This document shows, piece after piece, positions 44,508 to 51,049 of a stretch of DNA of 51,049 bases. The stretch spans positions 1-51,049 of the forward strand of contig JABFSR010000264.1 in NCBI GenBank assembly GCA_013140495.1, given 5' to 3'. Within the stretch, counting starts at the first letter, position 1; every line of letters begins with the position of its first letter. Source of the stretch: Verrucomicrobiota bacterium (lineage in GTDB: Bacteria; Verrucomicrobiota; Verrucomicrobiia; Limisphaerales; JADLHS01). The notes beneath the pieces were generated by a model. The model was not told the origin of the DNA. It did not search any database and worked only from the letters and a program-made list of their open reading frames with translations. Made by a program: the position numbers and the translations under genes.

Positions 44508-45409
44508 CGCATTCCTGAATTATCTTGGATTCGCTGCCGGGAAATCATGGAAGCATGATTCCACGTTTTCAACGCGCGACACCAGCTTTTCTCGATTTGC
44601 CCGCGCAGCACTTTTGCATCCTCCCAACTGCTGGGGAACGAATGCAGCCGGTAGCCGATCTTGAGCGGGCCCAGTTCAGGCACGGCGATGAACTCGCGCC
44701 CCGGCGATGCAGCGGCGAGCCAGGTTTCCATGACCTGATCCATGAACGGAACGTAGTCCAGGAACTCTGGCGTGAGGTGGCCGCGTCCATCGGTCACCGG
44801 TATCTGGCAGTGATGGCCGTTGAACGGACGAAGATGAAACTGCTGTGCATGTTGAATCAAATCCGGCCGCACGCCCAACCGCGGCCAGAACGGTGCGAGC
44901 AGATGTTTCACGACTGCGATGTGCGAGTAATCCCACGTCATCGGCAGGAGTTCGCCAGTCGCCTTCTCGTAGCCATCGGCGAGGGCGTAGGTCTTCTCCG
45001 GTGTTTCAGTGCAGGTATCGCGATGAACTTCAACTGCGACCTCAAGGCCGAGCTTTTTGCCTTCGGCGATCAGTTTTCGCGCGAGGCGAATTGCCACTGG
45101 CGTCGGCGTGTCGTGATCGCCAAGTTGGACATTTACATGCAGCGCGCCGGCTTCCTTTTGCGAACGCAGCAATGAGGCAAACTCGCGCGGATTGCTCGAA
45201 GCGAAATACCCCACCCGCATCAAGCCGAGTTGATCGGCGAGTTTCGCGTGCTTCGGTGTGAGTTGCGTGGTGAAGCCGTCGAAGCCCGCGTCCTTTACTG
45301 CGCGTAGTTTTCTTTCAAGCGTCCACTCGCGCGCCTGTGTCGGATGCCAGACAAGCGTCCACAAATTCACGACGTGACGCAGGACGGGTTTCGGAACAGG
45401 CGTGTTCAT
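44504..45409 (-). CDS. Sugar phosphate isomerase/epimerase-like TIM-barrel protein
   Basis: A 301-aa AP endonuclease-2/xylose isomerase-type barrel. Landmarks: KLRAVKDAGFDGFTTQL, LGLEVAVEVHRDTCTETPEKT, MTWDYSHIAV (metal His/Asp), HLRPFNGHHCQIP. Substrate unknown. Its stop overlaps the fdsB start (ATGA-type), so it is the first gene of the formate dehydrogenase transcription unit, an unusual companion. The ATG at 45409 fits the domain; an upstream frame to 45586 lies in repeat DNA. Confidence 0.75.
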   Translation of the reverse strand: MNTPVPKPVLRHVVNLWTLVWHPTQAREWTLERKLRAVKDAGFDGFTTQLTPKHAKLADQLGLMRVGYFASSNPREFASLLRSQKEAGALHVNVQLGDHDTPTPVAIRLARKLIAEGKKLGLEVAVEVHRDTCTETPEKTYALADGYEKATGELLPMTWDYSHIAVVKHLLAPFWPRLGVRPDLIQHAQQFHLRPFNGHHCQIPVTDGRGHLTPEFLDYVPFMDQVMETWLAAASPGREFIAVPELGPLKIGYRLHSFPSSWEDAKVLRGQIEKSWCRALKTWNHASMISRQRIQDNSGMR

Positions 45410-45700
45410 TGCTTGGGGACGGCAAAGATTTTGGAGTGCGGTGGCAGAGCGTAGCGGCGACGCCGCCTTTTTGTGTGCGTTCCGGCGGCTGAAAGCGGCG
45501 TGGCGCTTCGCTTCCTGCCGCAGTCCAAAAATGGTGGTTGCATGCGATGCTTGTCCTTCGGACTGTAATTGTAAAAGCCCGTCCACGGATCGGGTGGAAA
45601 CAGGTCGTCACTCACGCGACAATTTGTATCGGGAAGGGATAAACTCCAAGTCCCGGACGCCTAAGCAAGAATCCAAACTCAATGAACACAGATGTATTCC
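45410..45700. repeat. Intergenic region with a 102-bp imperfect palindrome (45429-45530)
   Basis: The left arm (TTTTGGAGTGCGGTGGCAGA... at 45429-45470) and the right arm (...GCTTCCTGCCGCAGTCCAAAA ending at 45530) are inverted near-copies about 40 nt long, with a short unpaired centre. I recognise the style as a REP/MITE-like repeat of related genomes (from memory). The rest of the gap contains no gene-like frame. It may act as a bidirectional barrier between the two minus-strand units. Confidence 0.65.
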
Positions 45701-46858
45701 TCAAATGAGCTTTGAAGCTTTCAACTTTGCCAGTTGTTTCGATGGAACGCTGAATTTCAGGTTCTTTTTCAAATCCGCGCCGTACGTGTCCACGGCATAA
45801 ACGATGAAATCGTCAGTCGTGTTTAATTTTTCCTTCCAGTTCACTTTTGCCAAATCCGCAGCGACTTGGAGGATCAGTTTGCGGGCGGGTTCATCTGAGC
45901 CTTTGTACTCCAGTTCGCGATTATACAAGTCGCACGCCCGGTCGAGCTTCTTGTCTCTGTCCATGAGGATAGTATTTTCTTTGGCGAACAGGGAGAAGTT
46001 TTCTGGTTGCCAGGTGTCAAGCTTTGCGTCGCGACCTCCGCGTTTCAGGATTGCTTGTCGCTCCGACTCCAAACCAATGCCAGGCTCGGGCAGCAGCAAT
46101 GGATTGCCTTCGCAGTCGTAATTAAGGGCCAGACAATAAGCCGGCTCTTTGACTTTGGCTTCGGTTATAGTCTGGACGACCACGGCGGCCAGTCGTTTGC
46201 GAATTTCTTTCGCCAGCGAATTCATCGTGACGCCTTTTGGCAACGGTTTGCGCTTAATGGGTTCTGAAAGATCAATGTCATCAATCACTTTGCCCTTCTT
46301 GTCGTAAGTGATCTCTTGATGTGGTTTCCGCCCGTGCATCCCAAGGGTAACCTTCCGAACTTTGTCTCCTTCCCATTCGATAGTCTTCCAATCGCAACTT
46401 TGTTCCATCAAGTGCTCCACCCTCACAATTCGGCCCTCTGAAAGAGTCACCTCAAAGACATCCGTTAATTGACCTCCCAATTTGAAATCCGTTCCAGCAA
46501 CTCTGTCTCCTGCGTAAACGGTTGCTCCATGAAACTGCGACCCGACAATTTTCCTTCCTGACCACCTCAGGAATTGCATCGAGTGCAAATTATCTGCGCA
46601 TCCGAAACCACCAAATTCATCAAATTCATGGATAACTGTGGCTTTGTTTTCTTTGTCGTAACCGTATCCAAACTTTGCTCGCGCCTTTGTGACGTGTTTG
46701 CTTTTTTGGCCTGCATCCAGAAAGTAATCCGGCTCCCAATGCCACTCTGGCCAATCCCAATACTCCCATCTTACGACTTTTGACTCAAAGAGCTTTCTAA
46801 GCCGACTAAACGCTTTTTCCTCCGCGATGAAGCGCGAACACAATGCACTCTTACTCAT
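45701..46858 (-). CDS. Hypothetical protein, 385 aa, no family recognised
   Basis: A mostly soluble protein, unusually rich in Trp/Lys/Glu. The first half alternates strand-like segments (WEYWDWPEWHWEPDYFLD, FGYGYDKENKATVIHEFDEF, HGATVYAGDRVAGTDF), the centre reads VTLGMHGRKPHQEITYDKKGKVIDD, and the C-terminal half is helical (TMNSLAKEIRKRL, then NLKFSVPSKQLAKLKASKL). No signal peptide or membrane segment. The ATG at 46858 overlaps the reductase stop (ATGA), so the two genes may be coupled. Function unassigned. Confidence 0.65.
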   Translation of the reverse strand: MSKSALCSRFIAEEKAFSRLRKLFESKVVRWEYWDWPEWHWEPDYFLDAGQKSKHVTKARAKFGYGYDKENKATVIHEFDEFGGFGCADNLHSMQFLRWSGRKIVGSQFHGATVYAGDRVAGTDFKLGGQLTDVFEVTLSEGRIVRVEHLMEQSCDWKTIEWEGDKVRKVTLGMHGRKPHQEITYDKKGKVIDDIDLSEPIKRKPLPKGVTMNSLAKEIRKRLAAVVVQTITEAKVKEPAYCLALNYDCEGNPLLLPEPGIGLESERQAILKRGGRDAKLDTWQPENFSLFAKENTILMDRDKKLDRACDLYNRELEYKGSDEPARKLILQVAADLAKVNWKEKLNTTDDFIVYAVDTYGADLKKNLKFSVPSKQLAKLKASKLI

Positions 46859-47760
46859 GATGGGGTAGAAGTTGTTTTCCCCCGCCCTTTGAAGGTCAAC
46901 TCCGCGATCCCCGACTTGTCGAGTTCGCCAAAGCCCTCCTTCACCATGAGGTCGTATTGTTTCTTCGTGGCTGTTGCGAGCGGGAGGTTCAAGCCCTGCT
47001 CCTTGCCCAGCTTGAGCGCAATGCCTGAATCCTTTGCGGCATGGGCGGCGGAGAAGAAGCACGAGTGATCGCGCTTTTCCATGTCCTCTCCATCGGTCGC
47101 CAACACACGCGAATTCGCACCAGTCTGTGAAAAGACTTCACGGAGCGTGGCAAGATCGAGACCGAGCGCATTGCCCAATCCGAGACCTTCCGCAAGGCCG
47201 GCGGTGTTGATATTCATCACCATGTTGACAAGCGCCTTCACCTGCGCGGCCTTGCCCGCTGTGCCGATGTAACGAAGCAACTTTCCTTCGTCGCTGAGTT
47301 TTTCGAGCAGGGGTTTGACGCGGTCAAAGATTTCCTGTTTGCCGCCAAGCATGAGATAAAGCGTGCCCTGACGCGCCTGATTGATGCTGGAAGCCATGCA
47401 GGCTTCGAGTGAGTTCGCGCCCTTGGCTTCGCATTTTTGTTCGACCCAAACATGCACCGCCGGAGAGACGGTCGCGCAGTTGATGAAGACTTTTCCCTTG
47501 GCGCGGGCAAGCAAACCGCCTCCGCCATAGATGGTCTTCATGGCCTTGTCGTCCGTGACGACGGTGATGATGACGTCGGACAGCGCGGTGACGACCTTCA
47601 ACTGGTCGGCGGCCACGCAACCGAGTTCCTGCGCGAGCGCCTGCGCGCCGGCGGTGTTCACGTCATAAACTGCGGCGATGGGATAGCCGCATTCCTTCAG
47701 CCGGCGCGCCATGTTTGCACCCATGCGTCCGACTCCGACGAATCCAATTCTTTCTGACAT
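46855..47760 (-). CDS. NAD(P)-dependent beta-hydroxyacid dehydrogenase (HIBADH/GarR-like)
   Basis: A 301-aa oxidoreductase. Rossmann start FVGVGRMGANMARRL, substrate block CMASSINQARQGTLYLMLGG (the usual DAPVSGG is modified to EACMASSIN), catalytic Lys in KALVNMVMNIN, C-terminal AKDSGIALKLGKEQGLNLPLA. Family members reduce hydroxyisobutyrate, tartronate semialdehyde or succinic semialdehyde. The altered substrate loop makes specificity uncertain. ATG at 47760. Confidence 0.87.
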   Translation of the reverse strand: MSERIGFVGVGRMGANMARRLKECGYPIAAVYDVNTAGAQALAQELGCVAADQLKVVTALSDVIITVVTDDKAMKTIYGGGGLLARAKGKVFINCATVSPAVHVWVEQKCEAKGANSLEACMASSINQARQGTLYLMLGGKQEIFDRVKPLLEKLSDEGKLLRYIGTAGKAAQVKALVNMVMNINTAGLAEGLGLGNALGLDLATLREVFSQTGANSRVLATDGEDMEKRDHSCFFSAAHAAKDSGIALKLGKEQGLNLPLATATKKQYDLMVKEGFGELDKSGIAELTFKGRGKTTSTPS

Positions 47761-48150
47761 AGTTTTTTTCTGTTGAGGATTGGTTTGTTTCAAACTGCCA
47801 ACATCTCACGAACACCACGCTTCGACGGGATGCTCCGCAGTCATCTGTTTCCAAAACCGCATTGTCACCAAGCCTCAGCCTGATGGTAATGAGATGCGAT
47901 GGGACAAAGATTGAACCGGATTCCGGTCCGGCTCAACTCCTTTTCTCTCGTATCGCTTGAACGAAGAACTGGACAGGCTTGGCTGGACAGGCGCAGAGTT
48001 GGCAAAACGCGCGAATGGGCGAATGGTGATGGGCGAACGGGCGGGAACGCGCAGCGATTGCGAGCCGGTTGCAAAATGCGAAAGACAAACATGAAGAAAG
48101 CATTCAGCAAGAACGCGATCTTGCGTAAATACTCTGGCAACCTTTAAGCC
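47761..48150. other. 390-bp intergenic without convincing gene
   Basis: Between the divergent reductase gene and the PD40 gene. It contains a short repeat of GCGAATGG/GGGCGAA units around 48011-48045 and an inverted CCGGATTCCGG block near 47920. An 82-codon frame (47899-48147) lacks domain, signal or ribosome-binding features and I do not call it. Promoters for both genes must be here, but none is clear. Confidence 0.4.
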
Positions 48151-50001
48151 ATGACAGAAATCTGGCAGGTCAGGCGGGTTGAAAAGTTTGCGGTGCGGGT
48201 CATTCTAGGTGGATGCATTGCGTTGCTTCTCGTCCCCGATGCTCGTGGGCAAAGTGCCGGCATTACTGTATCGCCGATTCCCGGCGTGGCGCCAGGAATC
48301 ACAATTGGGTTGAACTGGACAGTGACAAACACAGGAGGCAGTTCGCGCACTTTCGGCGTTGGCGCGGAAATCCGGCAGGGTTCGACGGTGCTGGCCGATT
48401 TGGGTGGGCAGATCACGCCTGTCGTTGGTTCGGGGGGCACAGTCGCTGGTGCGTTCATGTACACGATTCCGGCCGGCTGGACCAACGGCGCTTACACGGC
48501 GAGGGCTGCGGTTTGGACGGGCACTCCTGGAGCAAGCACCTGGCTCAATAGTCATGATCGCAACTTCACGGTTCTGCAAACGCCGCTGTCTCTCTCAGGA
48601 CGAATCGCTTTTCATCGAGACAGTGACAATCACTCGCTCCATGCACCGGTAAACCCGGACGATGGCCATGTGTTTACGATGGATCTAAACAACAACTCCG
48701 TGGTCCGAAGAACATCCGGCCTTGGCCTTGGCAATTGTCTGAACCCGCATTTTTCTCCAGATGGCGCCAAGTTGACATTCATGGCCATTCCGTCGGGGCA
48801 GCCGCTGCTCTGGATCAACATGCGGATATACATCCTCGATCTGGCCGAGGGTGGTCCGCTAGTTGATCTCGGTCTCGGCCAGGACCCAAAGTTTTCAGCC
48901 GACGGGCAGTGGATTGTCTTCAAAAGATCGGATGGTCAACTCCATGTGGTCAACACGGACGGAACCTCCGGTCATGCGCTGACCTCGGGAGGTGCCGAGA
49001 AGTCCGGCCCCAATTACCCGCCGACTCCCGGCGATGAGCGCATCGTCTTTTGGAACACGACGATTGTCGGCGCGACGAGATACGGAGACATCGCATGGCG
49101 ACTGCCAGACGGAATCGAGCAGACGTTGGTGAGCGGAACGACCACCCGCTATTGTTATTACCCCGTCTGGCGCGACCCCGCCCGCATCCTCTTCACCATC
49201 TCGGAGAGCGATGACAACCTCTACGAATACACGATCTCGACCGCAACGTACGCCCCAGTGATCGCTTTGAACACTGCGGCTGACGAGTCTGATCCCTTTC
49301 CAGCAGCAGACTGGGTTGGATTTTCGAGCACACGGCCCTCGAATGGCGGTGGTGGATACGATCTTTACCTCGCCAAAACTGACGGCTCAGGCATCCAGGC
49401 AATCGCTGCCGCCAATACATCCTTGCACGAACTGGGGGGTGCGTTCTCGCCGTTCACGAATGCCCGAAAAGCGGTTGTGCTGGCTCCGGCCAATGGATCG
49501 CAATTGACCGCCAGCAGTTCGACGATCTTCCTGGCGCGATTGTGGTCGAACGGAGCGGCGTGGGCGGGCGCAGCGCCCAGGATTTTTTTTCAAGGTCCGG
49601 TGAACGTCGAGTTAGCCGGCCTGCATGACGATGGGATCAACGGGGACCTGGCGGCCGGCGACGGCATCTATTCGCTCATCGCGACGCTTCCCGCGCAAGC
49701 TGGCAGTTACACCTTGTTTGCCACGGCGAACTCGACCGACGGCGAAACGTCGCACCAGATTCGCTCGGCAAACACAACTGTAGCCCTGGCTGGGGTCCGC
49801 CTGGATTTTGCCCGCTCAGGAAGTGACCTCATCCTGTCCTGGCCGACGAACGCGATTGGTTTCAATCTGGAAAGCAGTGTGGCGCTGACCAACTCAACGT
49901 GGTCCGGAGTTATGCCGGAACCCGTCGTCGTCGGTGGCAGATTTACGGTCACGAACGTGATGAAGGACGACGCACAATCCTACCGCCTCCGGTGGCCATA
50001 G
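48151..50001 (+). CDS. Secreted PD40/TolB-like beta-propeller protein
   Basis: A 616-aa exported protein. The N-terminal hydrophobic stretch VILGGCIALLLVPDARG is a probable signal peptide (cleavage near ARG-QS). Residues ~35-140 form a CARDB-like beta domain. Then a WD40-like/PD40 propeller (NPHFSPDGAKLTFMA, DPKFSADGQWIVF, YYPVWRDPARILF), a domain with LHDDGINGDLAAGDGIYS, and the C-terminal block SWPTNAIGFNLESSVALTNSTW ... SYRLRWP, a frequent tail in this phylum. ATG at 48151, no clear Shine-Dalgarno. Confidence 0.78.
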   Translation: MTEIWQVRRVEKFAVRVILGGCIALLLVPDARGQSAGITVSPIPGVAPGITIGLNWTVTNTGGSSRTFGVGAEIRQGSTVLADLGGQITPVVGSGGTVAGAFMYTIPAGWTNGAYTARAAVWTGTPGASTWLNSHDRNFTVLQTPLSLSGRIAFHRDSDNHSLHAPVNPDDGHVFTMDLNNNSVVRRTSGLGLGNCLNPHFSPDGAKLTFMAIPSGQPLLWINMRIYILDLAEGGPLVDLGLGQDPKFSADGQWIVFKRSDGQLHVVNTDGTSGHALTSGGAEKSGPNYPPTPGDERIVFWNTTIVGATRYGDIAWRLPDGIEQTLVSGTTTRYCYYPVWRDPARILFTISESDDNLYEYTISTATYAPVIALNTAADESDPFPAADWVGFSSTRPSNGGGGYDLYLAKTDGSGIQAIAAANTSLHELGGAFSPFTNARKAVVLAPANGSQLTASSSTIFLARLWSNGAAWAGAAPRIFFQGPVNVELAGLHDDGINGDLAAGDGIYSLIATLPAQAGSYTLFATANSTDGETSHQIRSANTTVALAGVRLDFARSGSDLILSWPTNAIGFNLESSVALTNSTWSGVMPEPVVVGGRFTVTNVMKDDAQSYRLRWP

Positions 50002-50024
50002 CACCAGGTCACAGCCTCAATGGA

Positions 50025-50858
50025 TCATTTCTTCCGTGTGGCCCGATCCCAGAGCCAGACAATGTCAGCATTGTTTGGTGTTACGCTGCCGACGATGTCG
50101 CCGTTATGTCGGAGGGCAGGGCGGGTTCGCGCATCCACCCATTTCCGAAGTTCCGAATGACCATCGGCGAATGACAACCCTCCGGCGTTGCCATGGTAAG
50201 CCGCCGGGAAGTCAATGACCGCCGTCTTCTGAGGATCCGGATAACCCTCCATGCTCAGGACCCAGAAACCGTCGTTGATGCTGTCTTCCCGTTCGTCTAA
50301 CAGAACGAAGGTGTTGGCCGGGCCGGGAGACGTCATGTCTCCAAGCTTTCGATAAACGCGCCAGCTCGATCCCCAGCCGCCGTCAGTACCCTGGTTGCCG
50401 CCACACCAGATGCTCATGGACATGCTCCGCACCCGGGGCCGCGTTTCGTTGCCAACTTTGACGGTGCTTTGGTCAGCCGGGCAGCGCCAGATGCCGGGAT
50501 TTTTGCCGCAATACGTCCACAAGGGACTCTTGGTGATGTTGGCGTTGATATCCCAATTCGCGGGGTTGGCTGTCCAGTCGAGAATCCCGGTCACCCACGC
50601 GTAGGGTGCCATGGGGCCTCCATTGGGAGCGTATGCGAACGGCAACTTGTCGCCATTGTCATCAATATACATCCGCCAGGCGAGCAGCAGTTGCCGGTGG
50701 TTGTTCATGCACTGAATGCCCTGCGCCTTCAGTTTGGCCCTGCTCAGGGCAGGCAACAGCATTGCTGCAAGAATTGCGATGATTGCGATGACCACCAACA
50801 GTTCGATCAAGGTAAAGCCGTGACGGGAACGGCGGCTAAAATTATTCCAAAATTTCAT
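50025..50858 (-). CDS. Prepilin-type pseudopilin-like protein with H-X9-DG motif
   Basis: A 277-aa protein. A 14-residue basic leader ending in G, then [16 protein letters not shown] with Glu5, the prepilin peptidase and pseudopilin helix signature. The globular body has several Trp and Cys pairs, and near the C-terminus [13 protein letters not shown] gives H-X9-DG. Such proteins are abundant in Verrucomicrobiota and Planctomycetota and are exported by a type II/IV-like system. Function beyond that is unknown. Confidence 0.92.
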   Translation of the reverse strand: MKFWNNFSRRSRHGFTLIELLVVIAIIAILAAMLLPALSRAKLKAQGIQCMNNHRQLLLAWRMYIDDNGDKLPFAYAPNGGPMAPYAWVTGILDWTANPANWDINANITKSPLWTYCGKNPGIWRCPADQSTVKVGNETRPRVRSMSMSIWCGGNQGTDGGWGSSWRVYRKLGDMTSPGPANTFVLLDEREDSINDGFWVLSMEGYPDPQKTAVIDFPAAYHGNAGGLSFADGHSELRKWVDARTRPALRHNGDIVGSVTPNNADIVWLWDRATRKK

Positions 50859-50880
50859 GTTGTCTCCAATGGGCCAGCTT

Positions 50881-50925
50881 GCGGAAAAAACAGCGCAAGG
50901 CCGGCAGCCTGCTGCTGCCGGCCTT
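50881..50925 (-). terminator. Rho-independent terminator of the partial gene upstream
   Basis: A 12-bp perfect stem AAGGCCGGCAGC (50897-50908) / GCTGCCGGCCTT (50914-50925) has a 5-nt loop. On the minus strand it is followed at 8 nt by a six-T run. It lies between the stop of the partial gene and the prepilin gene. Confidence 0.8.
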
Positions 50926-50942
50926 GAACGGCTCGAATTGGA

Positions 50943-51049
50943 CTATGGTTTGAACAGCCGGTAGAACCTCTGGGGCGACGTTGTCGGCCCGTAGAAGAAA
51001 TAGGTTCCGGGACCCACAGCGGAAGGGGAGTTGGCCACATCCACCCAAC
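50943..51049 (-). CDS. C-terminal end of a surface protein, partial
   Basis: The last 35 codons, entering from beyond the window edge: a Gly/Pro/Tyr-rich beta ending (PGTYFFYGPTTSPQRFYRLF, then KP and stop). The 'FYRL' close is common at the end of Verrucomicrobiota secreted proteins with immunoglobulin-like repeats. Nothing further can be said without the upstream part. Its own terminator follows. Confidence 0.6.
   Translation of the reverse strand, partial: WVDVANSPSAVGPGTYFFYGPTTSPQRFYRLFKP

Noticed and set aside
47899..48147. An 82-codon frame in the 47.8-48.1 kb gap
   Set aside because: Arg-rich, no ribosome-binding site, no domain; probably not coding.

Overview
The window is a bacterial chromosome segment of moderately high GC that most resembles a Verrucomicrobiota genome of the Pedosphaera/Limisphaera type (former subdivision 3). 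That placement is an inference. It rests on a DUF5069 protein, a PEP-CTERM exosortase substrate, a prepilin-type protein with an H-X9-DG motif near its C-terminus, C-terminal 'FYRL'-type sorting-like tails, a squalene (hopanoid) synthase gene, and imperfect-palindrome intergenic repeats of a kind I associate with that group. The Gram-negative envelope is evident from LolCD, heptose and KDO precursor genes. I see no rRNA, tRNA or CRISPR.

Layout: 1-1.5 kb, an O-acetyltransferase pair (MBOAT plus SGNH/AlgX-like) divergent from ruvX. 2-4.6 kb, lolC-lolD-methyltransferase. 4.6-7.1 kb, a minus-strand regulatory block: lone response regulator, stand-alone H-box protein, ECF sigma factor, small anti-sigma-like membrane protein and a Spy-like periplasmic protein. 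7.2-10.7 kb, ubiE, heptose adenylyltransferase, glycosyltransferase and sugar-nucleotide SDR. 10.7-20.7 kb, PQQ-like propeller, yicC-gmk-coaC, an NtrB/NtrC-type two-component system, presqualene diphosphate synthase, KdsD and an esterase. 21-26.8 kb, adenine deaminase, XdhC, CysE, a sulfite-oxidase-like molybdoenzyme and a cysteine desulfurase. 27-28.2 kb, dnaN with an unusual upstream region.

28.2-30.6 kb is the accessory island. Two small, visibly AT-richer membrane-protein genes are associated with integron attC-like sites (one fairly convincing, one weak). They abut an IS110-family element whose long 5' leader has the size and folding expected of a bridge RNA. No integrase is visible.

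30.7-51 kb returns to core genes: dipeptide epimerase, Mrp (lacking its usual CxxC), PEP-CTERM protein, proB, mazG, yqgE, a 39-aa lipoprotein, a deoxyribosyltransferase-like protein, M20 peptidase and DUF5069. A tightly overlapping NAD-dependent formate dehydrogenase operon (sugar isomerase-fdsB-fdsA-fdhD), a beta-hydroxyacid dehydrogenase, a PD40 propeller protein and prepilin-like surface proteins follow. Several molybdenum-linked genes (fdsA, fdhD, xdhC, sulfite-oxidase-like) and sulfur-transfer genes (cysE, desulfurase) fit a molybdoenzyme-using metabolism.
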